Positions 15,086 through 23,514 of a stretch of DNA of 33,493 nucleotides are shown piece after piece. The notes beneath the pieces are model-generated. The model ran no database searches, was not told the origin of the DNA, and saw nothing but the letters and a program-made list of their open reading frames with translations. How positions within the stretch are numbered: the stretch's first letter is position 1; each line of letters opens with the position of its first letter. Source of the stretch: CAZCCV01 sp964497515 (lineage in GTDB: Bacteria; Armatimonadota; UBA5829; DTLH01); contig CAZCCV010000029.1 of NCBI GenBank assembly GCA_964497515.1, positions 1 to 33,493 on the forward strand, given 5' to 3'. Position numbers and translations under genes: made by a program.

Positions 15086-15457
15086 CTAAGCTTCGCCGAA
15101 AGCGTTCTCTATAATCTCGATTATCACTGGTTTACCGCTCTCGAATACCACCTGCGCGACATCAAACCGGCAGGCACTGTCGGCGAGCTCGGGATGAGAC
15201 GCAAGGTAGGTCTGAGCAGTCTTCACCAGTTTTGCCTGCTTTCGGCTGTCCACAGATTCGGCCGGATGCACAGGCTGATCAGATCGCCTGCTCCGAACCT
15301 CTACAAATATCAGGGCATCCGAAGAACGGGCTATTATGTCTATCTCACCCCAGCGGCTTCGATAGTTGGCCTCCACGATGTCGAGTCCGCGGCGCACGAG
15401 TTCTGTAGCCGTCAGTTCTTCAGCACGTTTGCCTAGAAGAGACCTTGCTGTGGGCAA
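15086..15457 (-). CDS. YraN/UPF0102 family nuclease-fold protein
   Basis: 123 aa, normal for UPF0102. Seen: LLGKRAEELTATELVRRGL, NYRSRWGEIDIIARSSD and LIFVEVRSRRS, the D...EVR arrangement of an Endonuclease/Holliday-resolvase-like (PD-(D/E)XK) fold. Cellular role remains poorly defined in the family. The TTG start lies inside the 3' end of rnhB (25-base overlap). The rnhB-yraN adjacency is common in bacteria and supports the call. Confidence 0.88.
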   Translation of the reverse strand: MPTARSLLGKRAEELTATELVRRGLDIVEANYRSRWGEIDIIARSSDALIFVEVRSRRSDQPVHPAESVDSRKQAKLVKTAQTYLASHPELADSACRFDVAQVVFESGKPVIIEIIENAFGEA

Positions 15458-16092
15458 TTCTTTTCAGCCTTTCGAGCAATAGGGGAAAAACTCTTGCGAT
15501 GGATTTCGCATACTCCGTGTTCTCTGATGGCGCGCAGATGCGCTACCGTACCATAACCTTTGTGCTTCTCAAACCCGTAACACGGATATTTGGCCGCAAG
15601 CTCCACCATTATCCCATCTCTTGTGACCTTGGCAACGATCGAAGCAGCGGCTATCGATGCGCATTTCGAGTCGCCCTCGACAATCGCCCGCTGATCCGCG
15701 GTCAGCTTGGGTATGATGCAGTTGCCATCTATCAGAACAAAATCAAAAGCAGCGCCCATATTGTGGAGAGCTGCTCGCATTGCCTCGTATGTTGCCTGAA
15801 GAATGTTAATCCGGTCGATAACTGCGGGTTCGACGATTCCGACTCCCACCGCTTCGGCATCTGCCAGTATCCGCTGACAAGCTCTTTCGCGCTGAACTGC
15901 CGACAGTGCCTTGGAATCCTTTATACCTGTAATGTCAAAGTCACGGGGAAGAATCACCGCAGCAGCCACTACTGGTCCGGCGAGTGGCCCTCTTCCGGCT
16001 TCATCAATGCCGGCAACTGATCTACAACCAGCTTCCCAGGCAGTCTGCTCGAACCGCCAGGCGTCTTGTTGTAACTCCGTTACCGAACCCAT
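15433..16092 (-). CDS. rnhB: ribonuclease HII
   Basis: Removes RNA from RNA-DNA hybrids and single ribonucleotides misincorporated in DNA. 219 aa. Seen: GIDEAGRGPLAGPVVAAAV with the first acidic residues, KDSKALS, LIDGNCIIP, the DSKCASIAAASIVAKVTRD block and HKGYGT. The ATG is at 16092, overlapping the 3' end of lepB by 13 bases. It lies between lepB and yraN in a tightly packed run, as in many Gram-positive genomes (rplS-lepB-rnhB). Confidence 0.96.
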   Translation of the reverse strand: MGSVTELQQDAWRFEQTAWEAGCRSVAGIDEAGRGPLAGPVVAAAVILPRDFDITGIKDSKALSAVQRERACQRILADAEAVGVGIVEPAVIDRINILQATYEAMRAALHNMGAAFDFVLIDGNCIIPKLTADQRAIVEGDSKCASIAAASIVAKVTRDGIMVELAAKYPCYGFEKHKGYGTVAHLRAIREHGVCEIHRKSFSPIARKAEKNCPQQGLF

Positions 16093-17075
16093 TGAATTCG
16101 CTGCAGGGGATAAAAGATGAACATTGCCCGCCCCACAGCTCTCTCTCTATCCATCGGACCCCAAAACCGGCTGTCGCTCGAGTTGTTGCGGTTATCACCC
16201 ATCATAAAATACTGATCGGGACCAAGCTTGATAGCTTCGTGTCCATTCACTTCAACTAGCGACAACTTGCCAAGCTTCTGTCCCCTTTCGATGCTCTCTG
16301 AGTATTCCGGATAGAAAGAACTCGTGGAATCCGGATAGGAATGCGCGGGGTCTTCGTTCATATAGCTGTCTTCCGCCAGCTTCTTCCCGTTTACCACAAC
16401 ATAACCGGGGTACACCTCTATCTTCGGTACGTCGACTCGACCGAGCACATCTGCAAGCTGTGCATCTGTGAGTCTTTTCCCGTTGACGTATATGCCATCG
16501 TTTTTCAGCCTGACAGCAGATGCACTAGATCCCATAACATAATTGCGAGCAATAGCCTGCGCCAGACTGTCGTGCTTTAGAATCCGTCCATCGTCTACTT
16601 TGATGTAACCCCCGACGATGTACAGTGTATCCCCTGGACCTGCTACACATCGCTTGATGTAGTCTGTCTGTTTCGGCTCTACCGGGCTCAGCGGTTCGTG
16701 GCTGGAACGTGTCAATGCCTCCGGCGGGGCGTGGAATACCACCACGTCCCCCGGCTTCGGATCTTTCACTAGATAAACAGACTTGTTTACCAGAATATGG
16801 TCGTGCACCACATCGCCCGGGCGATCGTGCCCAAGCAGTGTCGGTTCCATCGACGGAGACGGTATGAAGAACGACTGCACAAAAAATGGGCGGATAATAA
16901 GAAACACCAGTCCGAGCGCAATCGCGAGCGACTCGGCCAGCTCCGCCGTCGACTTTACCCAGGGCGCGGGTTTAGTCGACTTGAGCAGCACATACCGAAA
17001 GGCGAACAAAACCACCATTGTGATTATGACCGCCTGATAACTGAGATTGGCAAGCCACTCAGTTATGTTGCCCAT
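16080..17075 (-). CDS. lepB: signal peptidase I
   Basis: Membrane serine/lysine peptidase cleaving Sec signal peptides. Two N-terminal membrane segments (about 13-30 and 48-68) precede the catalytic part: Ser in FIPSPSMEPTLLG, the box-C region KPGDVVVFHAP, Lys in DYIKRCVAGPGD, and the C-terminal MMGDNRNNSSDSRFWGP box. At 331 aa it is longer than many Gram-positive enzymes because of an insertion of about 100 residues between the Lys box and the GDNR box. It lies three bases after rplS. It presumably processes the several secreted proteins in this window. Confidence 0.96.
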   Translation of the reverse strand: MGNITEWLANLSYQAVIITMVVLFAFRYVLLKSTKPAPWVKSTAELAESLAIALGLVFLIIRPFFVQSFFIPSPSMEPTLLGHDRPGDVVHDHILVNKSVYLVKDPKPGDVVVFHAPPEALTRSSHEPLSPVEPKQTDYIKRCVAGPGDTLYIVGGYIKVDDGRILKHDSLAQAIARNYVMGSSASAVRLKNDGIYVNGKRLTDAQLADVLGRVDVPKIEVYPGYVVVNGKKLAEDSYMNEDPAHSYPDSTSSFYPEYSESIERGQKLGKLSLVEVNGHEAIKLGPDQYFMMGDNRNNSSDSRFWGPMDRERAVGRAMFIFYPLQRIQWVR

Positions 17076-17078
17076 AGT

Positions 17079-17420
17079 TTATCTCTTTTCCTTAATTCTG
17101 GTGGCCTTTCCAACCTTGCCGCGAAGGTAGTATAGCTTGGCCCTGCGAACCAGACCACGTCTGGTTACATCGATCTTAGCTACCTTCGGCGAATGAAGCG
17201 GGAATACGCGCTCAACGCCGACGCCGTTCGAGATCTTGCGAACTGTGAATGCTGCATTCGCAAGCCCGTCTTTCTTTGCAATGACGATGCCCTCAAATAT
17301 CTGAATGCGCTCTTTGCCGCCTTCGATAACTCGCACGTGTACACGAACGGTATCGCCAGGCCCGAAATCCGGCCTGTCATCCCGGAGCTGCTCGCGCTCC
17401 AGTTGCTCAATCACCTGCAT
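17079..17420 (-). CDS. rplS: 50S ribosomal protein L19
   Basis: Ribosomal protein at the 30S-50S interface. 113 aa from the ATG at 17420, which follows GAGGAGG at proper spacing; the longer frame to 17480 overlaps trmD and is not supported. Seen: QVIEQLEREQLR, FGPGDTVRVHVRVIEGGKERIQIFEG, the GVGVERVFPLHSP segment and RRGLVRRAKLYYLRGK. The start overlaps the 3' end of trmD by 14 bases. Confidence 0.97.
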   Translation of the reverse strand: MQVIEQLEREQLRDDRPDFGPGDTVRVHVRVIEGGKERIQIFEGIVIAKKDGLANAAFTVRKISNGVGVERVFPLHSPKVAKIDVTRRGLVRRAKLYYLRGKVGKATRIKEKR

Positions 17421-18207
17421 TATTATCCTCCTCAATAGAGTCGAAATTACTGGATTCTGACTGCGCCGCGGCTCGTTCATCCAGTATCTGCCGCAGCGTT
17501 TTTCTGTCCTGCTCGTTTAGGTCGGCCTGTTCCAACAGTTCCGGCCTTCTGTCGAGCGTTCTTTCAAGCGATTTTTTGCGCCGCCAACCGGCTATCTCTG
17601 CGTGATGCCCCGACAGAAGCACATCCGGCACACGCCAGCCGCGATACTCCACCGGCCTGGTATAATGCGGATACTCAAGCAGCCCTTCCGAGAACGATTC
17701 TTCCACAGAAGACTCATCGTCACCCAACACTCCCGGAAGAAGACGGATAACCGCATCCATCACAACCAGTGCGGGCAGTTCTCCACCCGTCAGCACATAA
17801 TCGCCTATTGAAATTTCCCTATCGACCAGATGCTCGCGGACGCGCTCATCAACGCCCTCGTAGTGACCACAAACAAAGATCAGATGATCCTTTTTCGCCA
17901 GTTCACTTGCGATTTTCTGAGAGAACGGCTCACCCTGCGGCGTAGTCAGCACCACAGTTGCCTGCTTCCCGTCTGCTTTAGCTCTAATCGACTCAACAAC
18001 CTCAAAAAGCGGCTCAGGCTTCATTACCATTCCTGCGCCTGGGCCATACGGTTCGTCATCGGTGCTGCGATGCTTATCGTCAGTATAATCACGCAAATCG
18101 TGAACACCTATCACAACCGCGCCCTTCTCCTGAGCACGCTTTACAATGCTAAATCCTATCCCCGCGGCTATTGCCTCAGGAAAAATCGTTACGACATCAA
18201 TTCTCAT
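17407..18207 (-). CDS. trmD: tRNA (guanine-37-N1) methyltransferase
   Basis: SAM-dependent SPOUT methyltransferase making m1G37, which prevents frameshifting. About 266 aa. Seen: MRIDVVTIFPEA, RSTDDEPYGPGAGMVMKPEP, the trefoil-knot region CGHYEGVDERV and SIGDYVLTGGELPALV, and LEYPHYTRP. The frame continues to a GTG at 18243, but the ATG at 18207 gives the family N terminus; neither start has a strong SD. The acidic tail overlaps rplS. Confidence 0.96.
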   Translation of the reverse strand: MRIDVVTIFPEAIAAGIGFSIVKRAQEKGAVVIGVHDLRDYTDDKHRSTDDEPYGPGAGMVMKPEPLFEVVESIRAKADGKQATVVLTTPQGEPFSQKIASELAKKDHLIFVCGHYEGVDERVREHLVDREISIGDYVLTGGELPALVVMDAVIRLLPGVLGDDESSVEESFSEGLLEYPHYTRPVEYRGWRVPDVLLSGHHAEIAGWRRKKSLERTLDRRPELLEQADLNEQDRKTLRQILDERAAAQSESSNFDSIEEDNNAGD

Positions 18208-18246
18208 AAGTGACGTGCACTTGTGCTCATCCCCAGCGTGCACCGA

Positions 18247-18762
18247 TCACTTGTCGATGAGCAACCCTTCCACCGCTTCAACGACCATCCGACTCCCTGC
18301 AATATCTATCTCTCGCACGAACTGTTTAACCGCCGGGATCATCGCACGCGGCGTAACATAAACATCGTTCGCGGCGCCTTTTAGAACCTTGGTTATCTCA
18401 CCGAGATGCTCACCGTCGGTCGTGTATACGTCGAGCCCGATGAGATCGTGCACATAGTATTCGTCAGGTCCCAGCTCCATAAGCTCGGCTTCATCGATTC
18501 TGAGTTCGGCTCCACGTAAGCCTTCAGCGGCGGTGCGATCGTCAACCCCTTCAAACTTTGCAAGCGCCATACTCTGGTGGAAGCGAACACTCTCTATTCG
18601 GGTCACTCGGCCTTTTCCGTTTTGAGAAGCCAACCAGACTTCCGTGATCGTCTCAAAGCGCTCTGGAAAATCGGTTTCGGGTCGGACTTTGACTTCACCC
18701 TTGATTCCAAACGGCGCTACCACCCTGCCAATCACTACATCGGGTTCTTTCGAATCGCTCAA
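18247..18762 (-). CDS. rimM: 16S rRNA processing factor RimM
   Basis: Assists 30S head maturation, binding S19. 171 aa. The N-terminal RimM barrel reads VVIGRVVAPFGIKGEVKVRPETDFPERF; the C-terminal PRC-barrel includes YYVHDLIGLDVYTTDGEHLG and VREIDIAGSRMVVE. The TTG start overlaps the ylqD stop by four bases (TTGA). Order ylqD-rimM-trmD-rplS matches Bacillus subtilis. Confidence 0.95.
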   Translation of the reverse strand: MSDSKEPDVVIGRVVAPFGIKGEVKVRPETDFPERFETITEVWLASQNGKGRVTRIESVRFHQSMALAKFEGVDDRTAAEGLRGAELRIDEAELMELGPDEYYVHDLIGLDVYTTDGEHLGEITKVLKGAANDVYVTPRAMIPAVKQFVREIDIAGSRMVVEAVEGLLIDK

Positions 18763-19163
18763 GCTCCCCTAATCTCCTGAACGATGCCATCTTTGATGAC
18801 TATTGCAGCCTCATTCAGCTTCGGTAACAGATTATCGCCTACGGACACTTCGACTTCGCTTTCGATCTGCCCTTGATCGTACTCGGTGCCCAGTTCGAGT
18901 GAGCTGACATCCTGCAGGCGAGAGCTGACCTCAGCCTTGATTCTCTCGTGGCGCTGCCGCTCGGCATCCAACTCTCTTCTCAGCCTGCCCGCCTGCTCCA
19001 AGTCTGCCTTGGCAACTTCGGGAACATACTTTCTAAGCTGAACATCGATTTGCAGGATAACCTGATCTACCTGAGTGAGCGTCTTTGTGAGTTCCTCTTT
19101 CAGCTCGCTTTTGAAATCCTCTGTGACAATTACTTTTATAGTCACCGGGCGCTTCAGCTTCAT
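18759..19163 (-). CDS. ylqD: YlqD family protein
   Basis: 134 aa, function unknown in the family. Seen: a KRPVTIKVIVTEDFK N-terminal strand, a central charged coiled coil (about 40-90), and a short C-terminal beta segment ending in AIVIKDGIVQEIRGA. The identification rests on this architecture and on its position between khpA (ylqC) and rimM, exactly as in Bacillus. ATG with GAGGGGA upstream. A ribosome-assembly or RNA-related role is a guess from context only. Confidence 0.8.
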   Translation of the reverse strand: MKLKRPVTIKVIVTEDFKSELKEELTKTLTQVDQVILQIDVQLRKYVPEVAKADLEQAGRLRRELDAERQRHERIKAEVSSRLQDVSSLELGTEYDQGQIESEVEVSVGDNLLPKLNEAAIVIKDGIVQEIRGA

Positions 19164-19214
19164 ACATTCCCCTCAATTCCGATTACTGCTCTTAAACAGA
19201 CTATCTGACTTAAG

Positions 19215-19445
19215 TTACGAGACGATATCAACGAACACCTTGTTGCCGCTTTTGATAGACGCGGCTTTGGCCACCGTTCTTACTGCGTTGGCGATCTTGC
19301 CATCTTTGCCGATGACTTTTCCAAGGTCGCCGGGTGCGACGTGCACCTGGTAAGTAACGGTGTTCTCGTGCACGGACTCCTCAATCTCGACCTGGTCCGG
19401 CTCGTCGACAAGCGCTTTGACCAGAATCTCTATAAGGTCCTTCAA
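19215..19445 (-). CDS. khpA: KH-domain RNA-binding protein KhpA
   Basis: 76-aa single KH domain with the GxxG loop visible in LGKVIGKDGKIANAVRT. In Gram-positive bacteria KhpA pairs with KhpB (Jag) to bind RNAs linked to cell elongation. The TTG start has AAGGAG about 11 bases upstream, a little long. It lies 67 bases after rpsP, as in the rpsP-ylqC pair of Bacillus. Confidence 0.93.
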   Translation of the reverse strand: MKDLIEILVKALVDEPDQVEIEESVHENTVTYQVHVAPGDLGKVIGKDGKIANAVRTVAKAASIKSGNKVFVDIVS

Positions 19446-19512
19446 GATTCTATCCGCTCCTTATGATGTAGCCGTAGCCATTATCGACTCGACCACGATT
19501 TCACCGGAGTCT

Positions 19513-19857
19513 CTATTCGCTCTCCGGTGCTGGCTTAGCTGCTGCCTTGCGCGTTCTTTTTACCGGCTTCGGCTCTTCCTGCTCCTGTTTCGGCTCTACA
19601 ACTGCCTGAGGAGCTTCGATGGCACCGGCTTTCTTCAGCAATGCTCTCGCTGTATCAGTCGGCTGAGCACCTCGGCTGAGCCAAAGCTTCGCTTTCTCCT
19701 GATCGATCTTCAGGGTAGGCGGGTCGGTGATCGGGTCATAATAGCCCAACTGCTCAATAAATCTGCCGCCGCGTGCGGTGCGGCCATCCGCCACTACAAT
19801 CCTGTAAAATGGCCTCTTTTTTGCGCCCATTCTGCGCAATCTAATCTTGACTGCCAA
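19513..19857 (-). CDS. rpsP: 30S ribosomal protein S16 with basic C-terminal extension
   Basis: Seen: AVKIRLRRMGAKKRPFYRIVVAD and the GGRFIEQLGYYDP block, diagnostic of S16. The common core is about 80-90 aa; this one has 114 aa with a Glu/Lys-rich tail (EPKPVKRTRKAAAKPAPE). The TTG start has a strong GGAGG eight bases upstream. It is 31 bases after ffh. Confidence 0.97.
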   Translation of the reverse strand: MAVKIRLRRMGAKKRPFYRIVVADGRTARGGRFIEQLGYYDPITDPPTLKIDQEKAKLWLSRGAQPTDTARALLKKAGAIEAPQAVVEPKQEQEEPKPVKRTRKAAAKPAPESE

Positions 19858-19888
19858 TACATAGCCTCCAATGTGAGTGTAACGTAAA

Positions 19889-21241
19889 CTATCTAAAGAA
19901 CGGCATATGCGGCATTTTACGTCGCTTTCCGGATTTGATATTATCCTCCATCGAAGTAAACTGCCGCATCATCTTTCGCATCTCTTCGAACTGCTTCAGG
20001 AGCCTGTTTACATCCTGAATGCTCGTGCCGCTGCCGCTCGCGATTCGCCGCCTGCGGCTGCCATTTATCAGCGACGGATCCCGCCGCTCTTCCTTTGTCA
20101 TCGACTGGATAATCGCCTCAACGTGTGCGATATCATCCTCTTCTATCTTAACATCCTGCAGATGCTTCATCTGCCCGAAACCGGGAATCATCGACAAAAG
20201 CTGATCCAGCGGACCCATCTTGCGCATCTGCTGTATCTGGTGCAGATAGTCGTCGAACCCGAACTGGTTCTCGCGAAGCTTTTTCTCCAGCGCCTTTGCT
20301 TCGTCTTCGGTTACGGTCTCCTGAGCCTTTTCAATCAGGCTCAGTACGTCGCCCATGCCAAGAATCCGCGAGGCCATTCTGTCTGGATGAAACGGCTCCA
20401 AACCGTCCATCTTCTCGCTGGTTCCCGCAAACTTGATAGGCTTCCCAGTTACGCTTTTTATCGATAGCGCTGCGCCGCCTCTTGCATCGCTATCGAGCTT
20501 CGTCATTATAACGCCGTCTATCGAAATAGCATCGTTAAACGACTTGGCAACGTTCACTGCATCCTGGCCAGACATCGCGTCTACGACGAGAAGCACCTCG
20601 GTAACAGGCACTGTAGCGCGTATGCGCTTCAATTCGTCCATCATCTCGTCGTCGATGTGCAGTCTACCGGCAACGTCGAGAATCACATAATCGTGACCAC
20701 CAGTTGCCGCAGCCGACATAGCCGCTCGCGCCACTGCGACACCGTCGTTTCGGTCGCCCATAGCGAAGACTTTTATTCCAAGCTGTTCGCCGAGAGTCTG
20801 AAGCTGCTTGATCGCCGCCGGGCGATAAACGTCTGCCGCTACCAGAAGCGGATTGCGTCCTTGCTTTTTCAGCATAAACGCCAGTTTGCCGGCGGTGGTC
20901 GTCTTACCTGCACCGTGCAATCCGGCCATCATAATAACGGTCGGAGGCTTCGCCGCAACAGAGAGCTTCGCCTGCTCTCCACCCAAAAGCCCAACAAGCT
21001 CTTCGTTTACGATTTTAATAACCGTCTGCCCCGGAGATAGGCTGTGGAACACATCCTGTCCAACAGCGCGCTCTTTCACGCGGACGACGAAGTCTTTTAC
21101 CACCCGGAAATTGACGTCGGCCTCAAGGAGCACCAACCGAACTTCACGCAGAGCTTCGTCGACGTCCTTTTCGTTGAGTGCGCCTTTTCCGGTCAATCGC
21201 TTGAATGCGTTCTGAAGTTTTTCTGTCAGGCTCTCAAACAT
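19889..21241 (-). CDS. ffh: signal recognition particle protein Ffh
   Basis: GTPase of the SRP that targets nascent membrane proteins to the Sec translocon. 450 aa. N domain (about 1-90); G domain with GLHGAGKTTTAGKL (G1), LDVAGR (G3) and TKLDSDARGG (G4/G5); Met-rich M domain from about 300 with FGFDDYLHQIQQMRKMGPL and the RRRRIASGSG 4.5S RNA-binding helix. The ATG at 21241 has no close SD and a leader of about 130 bases. It heads the translation/secretion cluster, grouping SRP with lepB downstream. Confidence 0.97.
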   Translation of the reverse strand: MFESLTEKLQNAFKRLTGKGALNEKDVDEALREVRLVLLEADVNFRVVKDFVVRVKERAVGQDVFHSLSPGQTVIKIVNEELVGLLGGEQAKLSVAAKPPTVIMMAGLHGAGKTTTAGKLAFMLKKQGRNPLLVAADVYRPAAIKQLQTLGEQLGIKVFAMGDRNDGVAVARAAMSAAATGGHDYVILDVAGRLHIDDEMMDELKRIRATVPVTEVLLVVDAMSGQDAVNVAKSFNDAISIDGVIMTKLDSDARGGAALSIKSVTGKPIKFAGTSEKMDGLEPFHPDRMASRILGMGDVLSLIEKAQETVTEDEAKALEKKLRENQFGFDDYLHQIQQMRKMGPLDQLLSMIPGFGQMKHLQDVKIEEDDIAHVEAIIQSMTKEERRDPSLINGSRRRRIASGSGTSIQDVNRLLKQFEEMRKMMRQFTSMEDNIKSGKRRKMPHMPFFR

Positions 21242-21373
21242 AAATCTGGCTTTCGGCTCCGCCTATGAATCCGAAATCGGCCATTCAGCAAAAGCGGGAA
21301 CACAAACAGCGCTTTGGGAAATGGAAGCAGCTCTCCCGTTTCCGAAAACGCCCTCGGTTCCCTACTCCTGAAT

Positions 21374-21403
21374 AGTATATCCAGAAATCTCGGAGATTGT
21401 CAA
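21374..21403 (-). promoter_or_regulatory. strong sigma-70 promoter for the ffh cluster
   Basis: On the minus strand, a perfect TTGACA (21398-21403), an 18-base spacer and TATACT (21374-21379). The leader to the ffh ATG is about 125 bases and includes a small CGTTT/AAACG hairpin with a TCGG tetraloop. Confidence 0.75.
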
Positions 21404-21490
21404 ACAGACACAGGCGAACGCAGGCACGTGGGCTGCGTGCACGTTCAACCCACCTGCCTGTTAGCTCTCCGGTCATACACCTTATAAATC

Positions 21491-21567
21491 TGGCGCGCCT
21501 GGAGGGACTCGAACCCCCGACCCTCTGATCCGAAGTCAGATGCTCTAATCCGCTGAGCTACAGGCGC
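21491..21567 (-). tRNA. tRNA-Arg (anticodon UCG)
   Basis: Full cloverleaf on the minus strand: acceptor GCGCCTG/CAGGCGC, D arm with TAGCTCAGC, anticodon stem TCTGA/TCAGA with loop CTTCGGA giving UCG (reads CGA and likely other CGN), T arm with GGTTCGAGTCC, discriminator G and encoded CCA (21491-21493). 77 bases, no intron. Confidence 0.96.
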
Positions 21568-21579
21568 ACGTTACCACAT

Positions 21580-21608
21580 AGTATACCACGCGCAAGGCTC
21601 TCAGTCAA
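21580..21608 (-). promoter_or_regulatory. promoter of tRNA-Arg
   Basis: On the minus strand, TTGACT (21603-21608), a 17-base spacer and TATACT (21580-21585), about a dozen bases before the tRNA 5' end. Confidence 0.75.
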
Positions 21609-21774
21609 AATGCAAATTAGGCGGCTTAGTGTTAAACACTCAGTGCAAACAGCTTTGAATTCCAAGTTCTCCCTCTCAACCACTCTCTAAGTCTATTTGC
21701 CGTTTCTGTGAGGCTTCTGGCGGACAGCTTGTTCACACTCCAATAGGCTCCCATCTTCGTCAGGGGTTTGGATC

Positions 21775-23016
21775 CTATTGGCCCTTCGGTATCAGCGGAA
21801 TATCAAAGACCAACACCGTCAAGATGATATTTCGATTCTTATCGTCGTTGTGGTGGAGTTTGAAGCGAAAACCTGATTCGTTAGTGTATTGCATTTCCTC
21901 CAAATAGTTTGGATGCTGCTTCACTGTGTCAGGAATCTGCTTAAGCACCCGGCTCATTTCCTTGTTCTTATTGAATATAAGAATCGCTGTCTTGGTATCA
22001 CGCCACGATAGATAACTAAGTAGCTGGTCAACTGTTGAAAGCAATACCCTTTTACCAGCCCAAAATTTGCATTCGGCTATGAAGATCGCCCGATCCTGGT
22101 ATCGGATCATAATGTCTGTCTTCCCATTGCGATTGAATGTCTCTGCAGTAGATTGCCATTCATACTGTCCATTAAGTTGCACAAGGAAATGCCAACGGAT
22201 GTGTTCTTCGCCCATAGTAGCGAAAGCAGAGGGGCTGCACTCCATAACTCTCGACATACTGGAAATGATACTGAGGATTTCTTCGTACTGAGCCATCGCT
22301 AGGATCGCTTCAGGCTTAGAACAGCTAGATGCTGGTTGTGGCCTCTTCACGACCACCTTCTTCTTTTTCAGCGGAACTATGTGGGTTGTCGGCGCATCCT
22401 CTCTTCTTCTGAGTGGAAAGCCAAGGGCTTCAACATTGTTCTGTATTGCGAGTGCCGTCTTCTTACGTGATTCTATTTTTCCTCGAATATACCCAGGCAA
22501 ATCGGTATTGAATTTCGCAATTTCTTCTTCTATCCAGCCTAACCACTGCTCGATGTTGTCGATGAGAGAACCCACCTCTTGCTTTGATACTGGGTCAGTT
22601 TCGGGATCCGTGCAATCGCAGCTGATCTCTAGTGTTTTTCCATTCACGTACCCCCTGGGAGGATTCAAAGAGTAAGTCAACGGCGCACACTTGAAAAGGA
22701 ATTCATCACCTTCAAATGGAATGTGTATTGTTACACAATAGCCTTTCACCACTCCTAGACTATCACACGGCACCCTACCGAAACCATTCTCTACTGTAAT
22801 ATCCTTGTCTTTTACAGAGGAGCTGATGTTGTTTTTAGCGATTCTTGGCGTAGTGAGCCGGTGTTTTTCCTCGAAATAGGCTATCAGCTCGTCAGTATCC
22901 GTGTTCAGGAGATCATTCTCATTGTATTCACTAATTTCATTGGCAATGTCCTTGCACTTGGCCTCAAGTTTTTTGCACAGTGCGTAATCCTGAAAGAGCA
23001 GTTCATCGTATCCCAC
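21775..23016 (-). CDS. orphan PD-(D/E)XK nuclease-like protein
   Basis: Not a recognised named family; 413 aa. Numbered from the frame opening (TTG, 23034): a charged N-terminal half (1-230) with predicted helices and a Lys/Pro-rich stretch near 222-233, then a C-terminal domain with EEHIRWHFL (277), GKTDIMI (Asp307), IFIAECKFW (Glu321, Lys323) and DQLLSYL. The Asp-...-Glu-x-Lys layout, with an upstream Glu and a downstream Gln, is the restriction-endonuclease-like core. The GTG at 23016 follows GGAGGT by six bases and is my start choice. No methyltransferase or helicase is adjacent. It looks more AT-rich than its neighbours, consistent with horizontal arrival. Possible roles are DNA-damage or defense nuclease; unproven. 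Confidence 0.75.
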   Translation of the reverse strand: MGYDELLFQDYALCKKLEAKCKDIANEISEYNENDLLNTDTDELIAYFEEKHRLTTPRIAKNNISSSVKDKDITVENGFGRVPCDSLGVVKGYCVTIHIPFEGDEFLFKCAPLTYSLNPPRGYVNGKTLEISCDCTDPETDPVSKQEVGSLIDNIEQWLGWIEEEIAKFNTDLPGYIRGKIESRKKTALAIQNNVEALGFPLRRREDAPTTHIVPLKKKKVVVKRPQPASSCSKPEAILAMAQYEEILSIISSMSRVMECSPSAFATMGEEHIRWHFLVQLNGQYEWQSTAETFNRNGKTDIMIRYQDRAIFIAECKFWAGKRVLLSTVDQLLSYLSWRDTKTAILIFNKNKEMSRVLKQIPDTVKQHPNYLEEMQYTNESGFRFKLHHNDDKNRNIILTVLVFDIPLIPKGQ

Positions 23017-23034
23017 AATTGCACCTCCATCCAA

Positions 23035-23415
23035 ATAGCTATTCTAATGGATCCACCAAAAATTTCCCAGTGATTCGTAGCCTTCAGGTGGCTGCCGCCA
23101 TCTGCACTTTCAAGAGACTGATTACCTTCATTTTCTGGTTGATGTGTTGCATTAGTCTCTATATTCGTATTGGTATTGTGAAATCCCTGCGCTAATGGCA
23201 GTTAGTAGTCACAATTTTCTCATATGGGGTCGCCTAACTGGCAGAACTGCCGCTTAATCCACAAACCACACAACTAAACTATTATATGTTTTGCCAATCG
23301 TGTTATCAAAGTCCCGCTTCCTTTGTTATATGGCACAGAAGCACGTGAATGAGATAGAACGATAGCCGAACTCCTGCAGGATGAAACCGTGCAGAGCTTA
23401 TACTCAGCATTCTCG
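23035..23415. other. intergenic stretch without recognised gene
   Basis: About 380 bases between the orphan nuclease start and the MATE promoter. Multiple stops occur in all frames and no tRNA or convincing promoter for the nuclease gene was found. It is relatively AT-rich. Confidence 0.5.
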
Positions 23416-23444
23416 TTGACTCCCAGCTTGTGAGTGGATACAAT
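23416..23444 (+). promoter_or_regulatory. sigma-70 promoter for the MATE array
   Basis: TTGACT (23416-23421), a 17-base spacer and TACAAT (23439-23444). The start near 23451 gives a 64-base leader dominated by the hairpin at 23477-23504. Confidence 0.75.
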
Positions 23445-23467
23445 GAAAACTGCAGACTACGAGTTGG

Positions 23468-23509
23468 GAGAATACGGAGGATACACCGATTCTGGCGTAT
23501 CCTCTTTTT
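23468..23509 (+). promoter_or_regulatory. attenuator-like leader hairpin ahead of the first MATE gene
   Basis: GAGGATAC (23477-23484) pairs perfectly with GTATCCTC (23497-23504), followed by five Ts (23505-23509), six bases before the ATG. A near copy of the 5' arm, GAGAATAC (23468-23475), can pair with the same 3' arm with one mismatch. The first pairing hides GGAGG (23476-23480) and the second frees it in the loop. The shape suits termination or translation control; the ligand is unknown. Confidence 0.5.
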
Positions 23510-23514
23510 AACGT

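Noticed and set aside
21491..23016. Integrated island at tRNA-Arg
   Set aside because: No integrase and no repeat of the tRNA 3' end; the nuclease lies on the 5' side of the tRNA, opposite to usual integration.
23451..23514. Known efflux-linked riboswitch (ykkC/guanidine, preQ1 and similar)
   Set aside because: The leader is only about 64 bases and contains none of the consensus motifs I know; reported instead as an uncharacterised leader hairpin.
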